Shown here in pieces: positions 19,840 through 30,715 of a DNA stretch of 64,000 nt (the first letter of the stretch is position 1; every line of letters starts with the position of its first letter). The stretch is from Bradyrhizobium sp. CB2312 (GTDB lineage: Bacteria; Pseudomonadota; Alphaproteobacteria; Rhizobiales; Xanthobacteraceae), in NCBI RefSeq assembly GCF_029714425.1, contig NZ_CP121668.1:558001-622000 (forward strand), given 5' to 3'. Both the position numbers and the translations under genes were made by a program. The notes under the pieces were generated by a model that was not told where the DNA came from, made no database searches, and was given only the letters and a program-made list of their open reading frames with translations.

Positions 19840-21130
19840 TGTCCGGCCCGGAGACATAGGTCACGGATCGTACCTAAGAGATGGGTGACAACCTCGTGCC
19901 GAACGGGTTGTCGAGGGGTTGCAGGGTTTTCTGCTCCAGGTCGAAATATCCCAAATCATAGTGCATGAAGCTGACGAGCCAAATGCCGTCGTCGACCTCC
20001 TTGATGCCGAGCTTTTGTCCGGCCAGCACGGTGGAGAGATTGATCCGCTTGCGATGCAGGCAAAGCCGTCCGCAGGCGGTGACGAGTAGCTCGTGATCGT
20101 GGAACGGATAGGTCAGTTCCGGCAGGCCGGCATAGCAGCGCGTTGAGGCCAGGTAGCGCTCGGCAGGGCAGTTCATGTCGAGGGCCTCGTGGGGACGCTC
20201 GGCGTTGAACTCGCGGAGGAACGCGTCGAAGCGCTCCTGCTGCTGCAAGCTATTGGCGCCCGGCGGCCGAGTGGTTTCCTTCTTGAGGGTGAGGTGCATG
20301 CGCTCGTGGCGTCCGTTCTGCTGCGGATGGCCCGGCTTGATGCGCTCGATCGCAATCCCGAGCCGCAGCCACCACACCGAGAGCTTTGAGAGATTGAACA
20401 AGGCGTTGGGGCTGGCGAAGGGCACGCCGTTGTCGGAGCGGATGGCCAGCGGCAGCCCGCGCTCGCGAAACAGCCGCTCGAAGGCGGCAATGGCCGGCTC
20501 CTCGCGGGTGGAATCGAGCGCGTCGCACAGCAACAGGAAGCGCGAGGCATGGTCCGTGACGGTCAGTGGATAGCAGTAGCGGCCATTGCCGAGCTTGAAC
20601 TCGCCTTTGAAGTCGGTGCACCACAGATCATTGGGTACAGCGCCCGCGGACAGCGGCGTGCCGCGCGCGCGGGGGCGCGGCACGCCGCCGCGTTTGACCA
20701 AACCATGGCGATCGAGCACCGCATGAATGGTGCTTTTGGCGGGAAGCCTGACATCGCCGTCGAGCCGCCGGACCAGCAATTCACGGATCTTGCGCGCGCC
20801 CCAGTGCGGCTTCTCGGCTTTGAGGCGGACGATCAGGCCCTCGACTTGCTCCGGGAGCTGATTGGCATAGTGCACCGGCCGCCGCGAGCGATCGCTCAGG
20901 GCCGCCAACCCCTGTTCCTTGTAGCGATCGAAAATCTTGTAGCCGGTCTTGCGTGATATGCCGAACTCCCGGCAGACGTCCGTCATGGCCTCCCCGTCCA
21001 GCAGACGGGCGACAAAGCGAAGGCGCTCTTCCATCACCGAACTCGCTTTCCACGGCATCCACACCTCCCCGCAGAACAAAAGCGGAAAGTGTAACCCATG
21101 TGTCCGGTACGGACCGTTACCTATCTCTCG
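19840..21130 (-). mobile_element. IS481-family insertion sequence
   Basis: About 1.29 kb with one transposase gene. The ends carry imperfect inverted repeats of about 40 bases: GAGACATAGGTCACGGATCG and TACCTAAGAGATGGGTGACA on the left (19851-19890) match the reverse complement of the right end, GAGAGATAGGTAACGGTCCG and TACCGGACACATGGGTTACA (about 21127-21088). The outermost bases are uncertain by roughly ten; I could not fix a target duplication. It sits between tRNA-Ser and the MFS gene and does not break either. Confidence 0.82.
19874..21058 (-). CDS. IS481-family transposase
   Basis: 394 residues, apparently intact. The N-terminal helix-turn-helix (MTDVCREFGISRKTGYKIFD) is followed by an rve-type DDE core: Asp in LWCTDFKGEF, Asp in AIRSDNGVPF and Glu in NGRHERMHLT. 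The C-terminal part (ERYLASTRCYAGLPELTYP) is typical of this IS481 branch. The start is placed at 21058 (MPWKASSVMEERL), just inside the right inverted repeat. No frameshift or stop was seen, so the element may still be active. Confidence 0.93.
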   Translation of the reverse strand: MPWKASSVMEERLRFVARLLDGEAMTDVCREFGISRKTGYKIFDRYKEQGLAALSDRSRRPVHYANQLPEQVEGLIVRLKAEKPHWGARKIRELLVRRLDGDVRLPAKSTIHAVLDRHGLVKRGGVPRPRARGTPLSAGAVPNDLWCTDFKGEFKLGNGRYCYPLTVTDHASRFLLLCDALDSTREEPAIAAFERLFRERGLPLAIRSDNGVPFASPNALFNLSKLSVWWLRLGIAIERIKPGHPQQNGRHERMHLTLKKETTRPPGANSLQQQERFDAFLREFNAERPHEALDMNCPAERYLASTRCYAGLPELTYPFHDHELLVTACGRLCLHRKRINLSTVLAGQKLGIKEVDDGIWLVSFMHYDLGYFDLEQKTLQPLDNPFGTRLSPIS

Positions 21131-21188
21131 GGTCGCTCACACCCTTCGCACCAACGAGATACCGGGCACAGGCCTATCCCTGTGGGCG

Positions 21189-22595
21189 TCACGCATCTTG
21201 CGTCGCGGCTGCGCCGGCGGTCCGTCGCCGTGCCGGCAGGAAAAATCCGGCGATCGCGCCGGCCAACGACAGTGTTGCGGCGAGCATCATCGCAGCAGCG
21301 AATCCGCTCTCGAAATGCGCGGCCGAATCGACCCCGCCGTTGGCCGAGAAGTTCGCCACCAGCGCAGCGATGCCGAACATGCCGCCGAGGAAGCGGCCCA
21401 TGTTGAAGACGCCGGACGCCTTGCCCATTTCGGCTACCGCGACCGAGCTCAGGATCGCGTTCTGGGCTGCAGGCATCGCCATCGAGACGCCGACGCCGGC
21501 CAGCACCAGCGGCGCGACCAGAGCGGAATAGGCAACCGCGGGGCCCACGATCTCCGCGATCCAGCCAATGCCGATCGCCTGCATCAGCAATCCCGTCACC
21601 ACCAGCGGCCGCTCGCCTAGTCTGTTGACGACCGCGCCGGCGATCGGGGCGGTGACGAACAGCGTCGCCGTCCATGGGAGCAGGCGAAGTCCGGCGCCGA
21701 AGGCGTCGAAGCCCAGGGTGGTCTGCAGGAACTGCGGCAGCAGGAACAATACGCCATACATCGCGGCGTAGAACAGGACGCTTGCGGACATGCCGGAGGC
21801 GAGGGCGCGCGATGCAAACAGCCGCATCGGCACCATCGGCGCGGCCGCGCGCAATTCCCAGAGCACGAAGCCGGCGGTGAACACCAGGCCTGACATCAGC
21901 GTGCCCATGACCTCGGCGCTCGCCCACCCCACGGCGTTGCCGCGCAACAGGCTCCAGACCAGCGCGAGCGCTGCGAGCGCGACGAGCGACAGTCCGGGGA
22001 TGTCCAATGCGGCGGCCGGTCCGAAGCTTTCGCGCAACCGTGCCAGCACCAGGGCGATCGCGATCAGGCCGATCGGCAGGTTGATCCAGAACACCCAGCG
22101 CCAGCCGAGATGTTCGGTGATGAAGCCGCCGATGGCCGGGCCGACGATCAGCGCGCAGCCGGTGATGCTGCTGAAAATGCCGAGCGCGCGGGCGCGCTCC
22201 TCACGGCCGAACGTGCCGCTCAGGATCGCCATCGCCAGCGGCATCACCAGCGCGGCGCCGGTGCCCTGCAGCGCGCGGGCAGCGATCAGCGCGGTGGCGT
22301 TGCCGGCGAGCGCACAGGCCACTGACGCAACGACGAACAGGGCGATCCCGGCCGCGAACATGCGGCGGCGACCGAAGCGGTCGCCTAGCGCGGCGCCAGT
22401 CAAGAGCAGCACGGCAAAGGTCAGGTTGAAGGCGTTGACGGTCCATTGCAGCGTCTCGACCGGGCTGCCGAATTCGGCGCGGATGGTCGCGAATGCCGTC
22501 GTAATGATCATGGCGTCCAGCGCCATCATGAAGGATGCCAGCGCGGTGACGCCAAGCACCCAGTTCTTCTCGGCGCGATTGGTCGGGGTCTGCAT
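21189..22595 (-). CDS. MFS drug exporter, DHA2 (EmrB/QacA) type
   Basis: 468 residues with about fourteen hydrophobic helices. Motifs are FMMALDAMIITTAFATI in helix 1, GDRFGRRRMFAAGI (motif A) and ALQGTGAALVMPLAMAIL leading to the GPAIGGFI motif C of drug:proton antiporters. It probably expels toxic organic compounds across the inner membrane. The 3' end is 60 bases from the right end of the insertion sequence. The start region faces the ECF sigma operon across a gap that contains a 49-base palindrome, which suggests shared control. Confidence 0.88.
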   Translation of the reverse strand: MQTPTNRAEKNWVLGVTALASFMMALDAMIITTAFATIRAEFGSPVETLQWTVNAFNLTFAVLLLTGAALGDRFGRRRMFAAGIALFVVASVACALAGNATALIAARALQGTGAALVMPLAMAILSGTFGREERARALGIFSSITGCALIVGPAIGGFITEHLGWRWVFWINLPIGLIAIALVLARLRESFGPAAALDIPGLSLVALAALALVWSLLRGNAVGWASAEVMGTLMSGLVFTAGFVLWELRAAAPMVPMRLFASRALASGMSASVLFYAAMYGVLFLLPQFLQTTLGFDAFGAGLRLLPWTATLFVTAPIAGAVVNRLGERPLVVTGLLMQAIGIGWIAEIVGPAVAYSALVAPLVLAGVGVSMAMPAAQNAILSSVAVAEMGKASGVFNMGRFLGGMFGIAALVANFSANGGVDSAAHFESGFAAAMMLAATLSLAGAIAGFFLPARRRTAGAAATQDA

Positions 22596-22661
22596 TGCCC
22601 ACTCTCCATATGCCGCACCACCCTGTCGCGGCGCGTTCTGCGGGCTAGACGAGACCGGAGG

Positions 22662-22710
22662 GGCAAAGGATGCGCCCGAAATTAATCTTTCCCGGGCCGC
22701 ATCCTTTGCC
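22662..22710. promoter_or_regulatory. Near-perfect palindrome in divergent promoter region
   Basis: GGCAAAGGATGCG-CCCG, a 13-base AT-rich centre, then CGGG-C-CGCATCCTTTGCC: 17 pairs with a single bulged base. It lies 67 bases before the MFS start and about 150 before the small gene at 22859, between two divergent genes, so it fits an operator or an RNA hairpin in a leader. Which of these is not decided by sequence. Confidence 0.6.
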
Positions 22711-22747
22711 GGCCGGCAAACGTCCTAGGAGTGACGCGGCCATTGAC

Positions 22748-22804
22748 GCGAGCTTGATCCGGAAAAGCGGAGCACCGGTTGTCTGGGAAAGCCATGCTGA
22801 AATG
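22748..22804. repeat. Imperfect palindrome, family E copy 2
   Basis: GCTTGATCCGGAAAAGCGGA, then CACCGGTTGTCTGGGAAAGC and CATGCTGAAA. It is related to 17269-17345 and 59575-59648 but more diverged. Confidence 0.5.
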
Positions 22805-22858
22805 GAAAGATGGCGCGCGATGAGCGAGCCAGGTCGCGACATGAGCAAGGAGCGCGCG

Positions 22859-23167
22859 ATGAGAAGGACATTGATCAGGTACAAGGCCAAGCCGGAGCTG
22901 GCCGACAGGAACGCCGAACTGGTTTCGGCCGTATTTGCGGAATTGAAGGCGGCCGGGCCGGACGGCGTGCGCTATCTGACGCTGCGGCTGGAGGACGACA
23001 CCTTCATCCACTTTGTCGAGGCCACGGCCGAGGACGGCTCGAGCCCGATCCCGAAACTCAAGGCGTTTCAGGCGTTCCAGGACGGCATCCGCGACCGTTG
23101 CGCAGAGCCGCCGCTGGTTCGTGATGTGAGGATCGTCGGCAATTATCGTATGCTGGACGAGTCCTGA
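22859..23167 (+). CDS. Small protein, ABM-like (ferredoxin-like) fold
   Basis: 102 residues. The pattern of alternating strands and helices (TLIRYKAKPELADRNAELV, then YLTLRLEDDTFIHFVEA and FQAFQDGIRDRCAEPP) resembles the antibiotic biosynthesis monooxygenase-like alpha/beta barrel dimers. No catalytic residue can be named. I choose the ATG at 22859 because AAGGAG sits just before it; ATGs at 22820 and 22841 lack this. It is 21 bases upstream of the ECF sigma gene, so the two form an operon and it may be the sensor, target or accessory of the sigma factor (inference). Confidence 0.75.
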   Translation: MRRTLIRYKAKPELADRNAELVSAVFAELKAAGPDGVRYLTLRLEDDTFIHFVEATAEDGSSPIPKLKAFQAFQDGIRDRCAEPPLVRDVRIVGNYRMLDES

Positions 23168-23188
23168 AACAGGCGAGGCGGAGGAACA

Positions 23189-24079
23189 ATGGCGCCAGAC
23201 CCGCTGGCCACCGTCGATCTCGAGGTGCTGCTGGCGCAGATGCGGCCTAAGCTGCATCGCTACTGCGCGCGCATGGTCGGCTCGGTCATCGACGGTGAGG
23301 ACGTGCTGCAGGATGCACTGATCAAGGCGATGGGAGCGCTGCAATCGGTCTCGCCCGTCGTCAGTCCGGAGGGCTGGTTGTTCCGCATCGCGCACAACAC
23401 CGCGCTGGATTTCCTGCGCCGCCGCAACCGGCAGGAGGCGCTGCATTCGGCTGAGGAGATCGAGATGATTGCCGACCAGCTCGATGATGTGGAGAGCCGC
23501 CAGATCGCTGCGACCAGCCTGCGCACCTTCATGCGGCTGCCGGTGGCGCAACGGTCCAGCGTGATCCTGATGGACGTGCTCGGCTGCTCGCTTGCCGAGG
23601 TCTGCGACATCATGGATTTCAGCCTGCCGGCGGTGAAGGCCGCGCTGCATCGTGGGCGCACGCAGCTGCGTGAGTTCGCCGAGGAGCCGGACGACGCGCC
23701 GCAGCCGGGCCTGTCGGAAGCCGATCGCACGCGGCTCAACGCCTATGTCGGCCATTTCAATGCCCGCGACTTCGACGCGATCCGCGCCATGATCGCCGAT
23801 GACGTCAGGCTGGAGCTCGTCAACCGCACCAGGCTGAAAGGCAAGGCCGAGGTGTCGCGCTATTTCGGCAATTATTCCAAGGTCAACGACTGGCAACTGG
23901 TGACGGGGCAGGTCGAGGGGCGTCCCGCGATCCTGGTGTTCGATCCGAATGAGCCGAATGGGCGGCCGAAATACTTCATGCTGCTGAACTGGTCCGCCGA
24001 CAAGCTCGCCACCATCAGGGATTTTCGTCACGCGGCGTACGTCATCGATGCTGCCGAGTGGGTGGTGGATAGAGGGTGA
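23189..24079 (+). CDS. ECF RNA polymerase sigma factor with SnoaL-like C-terminal domain
   Basis: 296 residues. Region sigma-2 (HRYCARMVGSVIDGEDVLQD and SPEGWLFRIAHNTALDFLRR) spans about 20-90; sigma-4 (LPVAQRSSVILMDVLGCSLAEV, VKAALHRGR) about 115-170. The last 110 residues (LNAYVGHFNARDFDAIRAMI to the end) form a SnoaL/NTF2-like domain, as in ECF41-type factors where the tail itself adjusts activity instead of an anti-sigma factor. No anti-sigma gene is adjacent. A GGAGG site precedes the ATG. It is co-oriented with the small ABM-like gene. Confidence 0.88.
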   Translation: MAPDPLATVDLEVLLAQMRPKLHRYCARMVGSVIDGEDVLQDALIKAMGALQSVSPVVSPEGWLFRIAHNTALDFLRRRNRQEALHSAEEIEMIADQLDDVESRQIAATSLRTFMRLPVAQRSSVILMDVLGCSLAEVCDIMDFSLPAVKAALHRGRTQLREFAEEPDDAPQPGLSEADRTRLNAYVGHFNARDFDAIRAMIADDVRLELVNRTRLKGKAEVSRYFGNYSKVNDWQLVTGQVEGRPAILVFDPNEPNGRPKYFMLLNWSADKLATIRDFRHAAYVIDAAEWVVDRG

Positions 24080-24081
24080 GG

Positions 24082-24351
24082 GGACAATCCGTTGCCCGTC
24101 GCGGCGCCGGCCAACTCGATGACGAAAATCTCCCTCAACTCCGAGCCGATCCGTCTGACGTTCGATGCATCCAAGGCGATATGGGGTCCGAAATTTTCGC
24201 CTATATCGATGTCTGGGTGGCCTATCGCTACTGACAAAACAAATACGGTCTCGATCACAAGGTCAGCAAGCTCTGCATGATATCGCCGGGCGTGAGCAAC
24301 AACACCTGCACCGAATCGAGCCTGTACAGCGGCATTACGATGAAGTTCTAG
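24082..24351 (+). pseudogene. 3' remnant of an outer-membrane-like protein gene
   Basis: One frame reads RADPSDVRCIQGDMGSEIF, then AYIDVWVAYRY, a TGA at 24232, QNKYGLDHKVSKLC and finally CTESSLYSGITMKF with a stop at 24349. It has alternating hydrophobic residues, paired cysteines and a terminal Phe, the usual last residue of beta-barrel outer-membrane proteins. The TGA stands where TGG would be natural (YRYWQNKYG). There is no start or signal sequence because the frame runs back into the sigma factor gene. I read it as the tail of a lost gene, which also explains the nearly 400-base gap 24080-24475. Confidence 0.5.
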
Positions 24352-24374
24352 CTTCGCTTGCCTCCAGGAAGCGA

Positions 24375-24401
24375 ATGATGCCGCGTGACTCGCGGCATCA
24401 T
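24375..24401. terminator. Strong hairpin after the gene remnant
   Basis: ATGATGCCGCG, loop TGACT, CGCGGCATCAT: a perfect 11-bp stem. No long T-run follows on either strand, so it is a candidate terminator only. Its place just after the stop of the decayed gene fits that role. Confidence 0.5.
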
Positions 24402-24475
24402 GCTTTGGGAGCCATCAAGCGGGTGCGGCATGACAATTCAATGAGGATTGACCGACACTCTCGCCGCCATCAGCC

Positions 24476-25429
24476 TCATCTCACCAATTTCCACCTCCCA
24501 TCCCCCGCGCGCTTCAGCGCGGGGTCGCTCACCCGCACGTGCTCGGCCAGGAAATCGATGAAGGCGCGCACGCGGGCGGGTAGCGGCGCGGTGTGGCCGA
24601 CATAGACGGCGTGGATGTCTTCGCGGTCGCCGGGATTGTAGTTTTGGAGGACTGGGACAAGACGCCCAGCTTCGATGTCGGGGCCGATATGGAAGAGGGC
24701 GAGGCGGGCTAGTCCCACGCCGCCAAGGCAGAGGCGGCGGGCGGCCTCGCCGTCGCTGGCGCGCGCGGCCGGTGGTGGCACAGCTTCCTCGGCGTGGTCG
24801 CCACGCTTGAACGGCCAGCCGCGGATGCTGCGCGGAAAGGTCCAGCCGATGCCGCGGTGATCGGCGAGATCGGCCGGTGTCTTTGGCGCGCCGCAGCGGG
24901 CGAGGTAGTTTGGAGCGCCGACCACGACCATGCGGCTGGTGCCGAGCTTGCGCGCGACCAGGCGCGAGGCCCGCAGCGGGCCGACGCGGATGGCGACGTC
25001 GGCGCGCTCCTGCATCAGGTCGATCAGCGTATCGGTCAGCACGAGATCGAGCGTGACGTCGGGATGCTGCGCCATGAAGCGCGGGATCAGCGGCATCACA
25101 TGCAACATGCCGAATGGGATGTTGCTGTTGACGGTCAGGCGGCCGCGCGGCGCCGCCCCCGAGGCCGCCTCGCGCTCGGCTTCCTCCATCTCGCTGAGGA
25201 TGCGCACGGCGCGGTCGTAAAACGCCTGGCCTTCCTCCGTCAGCGTGAGCTTGCGCGTGGTGCGGTTGATCAGCCGGGAGCCGAGCCGCGTCTCCAGCCG
25301 CGAGATCAGCTTGCTCACGCCCGACGGCGTCAGCCGCAGTTTTCGTGCGGCCTGGGTGAAGCCGCCGAGATCGACGACACGGACGAAGACCTCCATCTCG
25401 GCGGAGCGGTTGGTGTCGAAACGGGCCAT
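24476..25429 (-). CDS. LysR-family transcriptional regulator
   Basis: 317 residues. The N-terminal winged helix-turn-helix (FVRVVDLGGFTQAARKLRLT, PSGVSKLISRLETRLG) is followed by the usual ligand-binding domain (LTVNSNIPFGMLHVMPLIPR). It belongs to the large group beside MFS exporters. It is divergent from the MFS gene at 25528 across a 98-base gap and probably controls it and itself. The inducer is unknown. Confidence 0.9.
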   Translation of the reverse strand: MARFDTNRSAEMEVFVRVVDLGGFTQAARKLRLTPSGVSKLISRLETRLGSRLINRTTRKLTLTEEGQAFYDRAVRILSEMEEAEREAASGAAPRGRLTVNSNIPFGMLHVMPLIPRFMAQHPDVTLDLVLTDTLIDLMQERADVAIRVGPLRASRLVARKLGTSRMVVVGAPNYLARCGAPKTPADLADHRGIGWTFPRSIRGWPFKRGDHAEEAVPPPAARASDGEAARRLCLGGVGLARLALFHIGPDIEAGRLVPVLQNYNPGDREDIHAVYVGHTAPLPARVRAFIDFLAEHVRVSDPALKRAGDGRWKLVR

Positions 25430-25527
25430 GTTGAATTCACGTCACAAATGATTGGATTGCGGACATTCTAATGGTTTTGCCGCGGTGCAGCTATCTGCGT
25501 GGCTCGTCTCATCCATTGGAGCAACGC

Positions 25528-26709
25528 ATGCCTCCCGCCGTCCTCGCGCTCACCGCCGGTGCCTTCGGCATCGGCACCACCGAATTCATCATCATGGGCC
25601 TCTTGCTGCAGGTCGCCGCCGACATGCATGTCTCCGTGCCGGTCGCCGGCCTGCTGATCTCCGGTTACGCTCTTGGCGTATTCGTGGGCGCGCCGGTCCT
25701 CACGCTGGCGACGCGCAAAATGCCGCGGAAAACCGTGCTGCTGGCGCTGATGGCGATTTTCACGCTCGGCAATGCGACCTGCGCGCTCGCGCCGAACTAT
25801 GAATTGCTGATGGCGGCGCGGGTGCTGACCTCGCTCGCGCACGGCACGTTCTTCGGCGTCGGCTCGGTGGTCGCAACCGGCCTCGTCGCTGAAGACAAGC
25901 GCGCCTCCGCCATTGCCACCATGTTCATCGGCCTCACGGTCGCAACGCTGCTGGGCGTGCCGTTCGGGGCCTGGTTCGGCCTGATGCTCGGCTGGCGCGC
26001 GGCGTTCTGGGCGGTAACGGTGATCGGCGTGATTGCGTTTGCCGTGGTGGCAGCGCTTGTGCCCGGCCATGTCGGCAAGGACGACAAGGCGATTCCGGTC
26101 GCGGAGGAGATCGCGGTGCTCGGCCGTCCGCAGGTGCTGCTCGGCCTTGCCATGACCGTGTTCGGCTTTGCCGGGCTGTTCGTCGTCTTCACCTATATCC
26201 AGCCGATCCTGACTCGCTTCACCGGTTTTTCGGAGGCCGCGGTCTCGCCGATCCTGCTGGTGTTCGGCGTTGGCCTTGCGATCGGCAACGTCGCCGGCGG
26301 CAAGCTCGCCGATCGTGGCCTTGCGCGTGCGCTGATCGGCACGCTCGCCGCGCTCGCGATCGTGTTGCTCGGCCTGGCCGCCCTGCTGTCGGTCAAGATC
26401 GCTGCCATCGCGCTGATCCTGCTGCTCGGCATTGCCGCCTTCGCAACCGTCGCGCCGCTTCAGCTTCGCGTGCTGGAAGCGGCCGGCCCCAGTGGCCGCA
26501 CGCTGGCCTCCAGCCTCAACATCGCCGCGTTCAATCTCGGCAACGCGCTCGGCGCCTGGGCCGGCGGTGTCACCATCGATCGCGGGCTCGGCCTCTCCGC
26601 GCTGCCGCTGGTCGCAGCCGGCATCACGGCGATCGGTCTCCTGCTGGCGCTGTGGAGCCTCCAGCTTGACCGCACGACTGTCGCGGCCGCGGCATGTCCG
26701 GCGGAATAG
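25528..26709 (+). CDS. MFS exporter, DHA1 (AraJ/YdhP-like)
   Basis: 393 residues with twelve likely membrane helices. The start GAFGIGTTEFIIMGLLLQVA and SGYALGVFVGAPVLT are typical of arabinose-efflux or YdhP-like DHA1 proteins; the motif A position reads TRKMPRKTVLL. It probably exports a sugar, purine or drug-like compound. The ATG at 25528 is chosen after TTGGAGC; an upstream ATG at 25471 would add a non-hydrophobic stretch that falls in the LysR promoter. The aldo/keto reductase follows 11 bases later, so the two are co-transcribed. Confidence 0.88.
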   Translation: MPPAVLALTAGAFGIGTTEFIIMGLLLQVAADMHVSVPVAGLLISGYALGVFVGAPVLTLATRKMPRKTVLLALMAIFTLGNATCALAPNYELLMAARVLTSLAHGTFFGVGSVVATGLVAEDKRASAIATMFIGLTVATLLGVPFGAWFGLMLGWRAAFWAVTVIGVIAFAVVAALVPGHVGKDDKAIPVAEEIAVLGRPQVLLGLAMTVFGFAGLFVVFTYIQPILTRFTGFSEAAVSPILLVFGVGLAIGNVAGGKLADRGLARALIGTLAALAIVLLGLAALLSVKIAAIALILLLGIAAFATVAPLQLRVLEAAGPSGRTLASSLNIAAFNLGNALGAWAGGVTIDRGLGLSALPLVAAGITAIGLLLALWSLQLDRTTVAAAACPAE

Positions 26710-26720
26710 GGAGCGCGATC

Positions 26721-27751
26721 ATGGAGTACCGCAATCTAGGCGCCTCGGGCCTCAAAGTCCCCGTCCTCAGCTTCGGCACCGGCACGTTCGGTGGCCAGGG
26801 CCCGCTGTTCTCGGCCTGGGGCCGCAGCGGCGCGGAGGAGGCGCGCAGGCTGATCGACATCTGCCTCGATTCTGGCGTCAATCTGTTCGACAGCGCCGAT
26901 GTCTATTCGAACGGTGCGTCGGAGGAGATTCTCGGCGCCGCGATCAAGGGCCGTCGCGACAAGGTGCTGATCTCGACCAAGATGAGCCTGCCGATGGGCG
27001 ATGGTCCGCTCGACGCCGGCTCCTCCCGGCAGCGGCTGCTGTCATCGGTCGAAGCGGCGCTGCGCCGCCTCGGCACCGACACGATCGACCTGCTCCAGCT
27101 TCATGCCTTCGACGCGTTCACGCCGATCGAGGAGGTGCTGTCGACGCTCGACGCGCTCGTGCGCGCCGGCAAGCTGCGCTATGTCGGCGTCTCGAATTTT
27201 GCGGGCTGGCAGCTGATGAAGTCGCTCGCCATCGCGGACCGGCACGGCTGGCCGCGCTACGTCGCGCACCAGGTCTACTACTCATTGCTCGGCCGCGACT
27301 ATGAGTGGGAGCTGATGCCGCTCGCGCGCGACCAAGGCGTCGGCGCGCTGGTCTGGAGCCCGCTCGGCTGGGGCCGGCTCACCGGAAAGATCCGGCGCGG
27401 CCAGCCGCTGCCGCAAGGAAGCCGCCTGCACGCCACCGCACAGTTCGGCCCGCCCGTGGACGAGGACCGTCTGTACGCCGTGGTCGACGTGCTGGATGCG
27501 ATTGCCGCAGAGACCGGCCGCACCGTGCCGCAGGTCGCGATCGCCTGGTTGCTCTCGCGTCCCACGGTCTCCTCCGTGATCATCGGCGCGCGCGACGAGG
27601 GGCAGCTGCGCGACAATCTCGGTGCGGTCGGCTGGTCGCTGAGCGCGGACCAGATCAAGCGGCTCGACGAGGCGAGCGCGGTGATGCCGCCTTATCCCTA
27701 TTACCCCTATCGCATCCAGGAGGGCTTTGCGCGGCTGAACCCGCCGCCGGT

Positions 27752-27755
<4 letters not shown>
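26721..27755 (+). CDS. Aldo/keto reductase
   Basis: 344 residues of the NADPH-dependent TIM-barrel family. The catalytic tetrad is complete: Asp57 (LFDSAD), Tyr62 (VYSNG), Lys87 (ISTKM) and His128 (LQLHAFD). The cofactor end includes SSVIIGARDEGQLRDNL. It is close to the YajO/Tas-like group that reduces a range of aldehydes. The start has GGGAG six to ten bases upstream. It is downstream of the MFS gene in the same operon under the divergent LysR protein, so it may act on the compound the pump handles. Its stop overlaps the stop of the converging amidohydrolase gene. Confidence 0.9.

Positions 27756-30715
<2,960 letters not shown>

Noticed and set aside
19426..19857. Minus-strand open frame of 143 codons across the tRNA gene containing WRREWDSNPRYG
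   Set aside because: It is the reverse complement of tRNA-Ser(GGA) with its flanks, a well-known false protein; the rest overlaps the exported-protein gene and a non-coding gap.
24232..24234. TGA read as selenocysteine in an expressed gene
   Set aside because: No SECIS-like hairpin is evident, there is no start codon or signal sequence upstream, and the natural residue there looks like Trp; a decayed gene is simpler.
19741..24475. tRNA-linked genomic island with integrase
   Set aside because: No integrase gene and no repeated 3' tRNA segment was seen downstream; only a single insertion sequence lies next to the tRNA.
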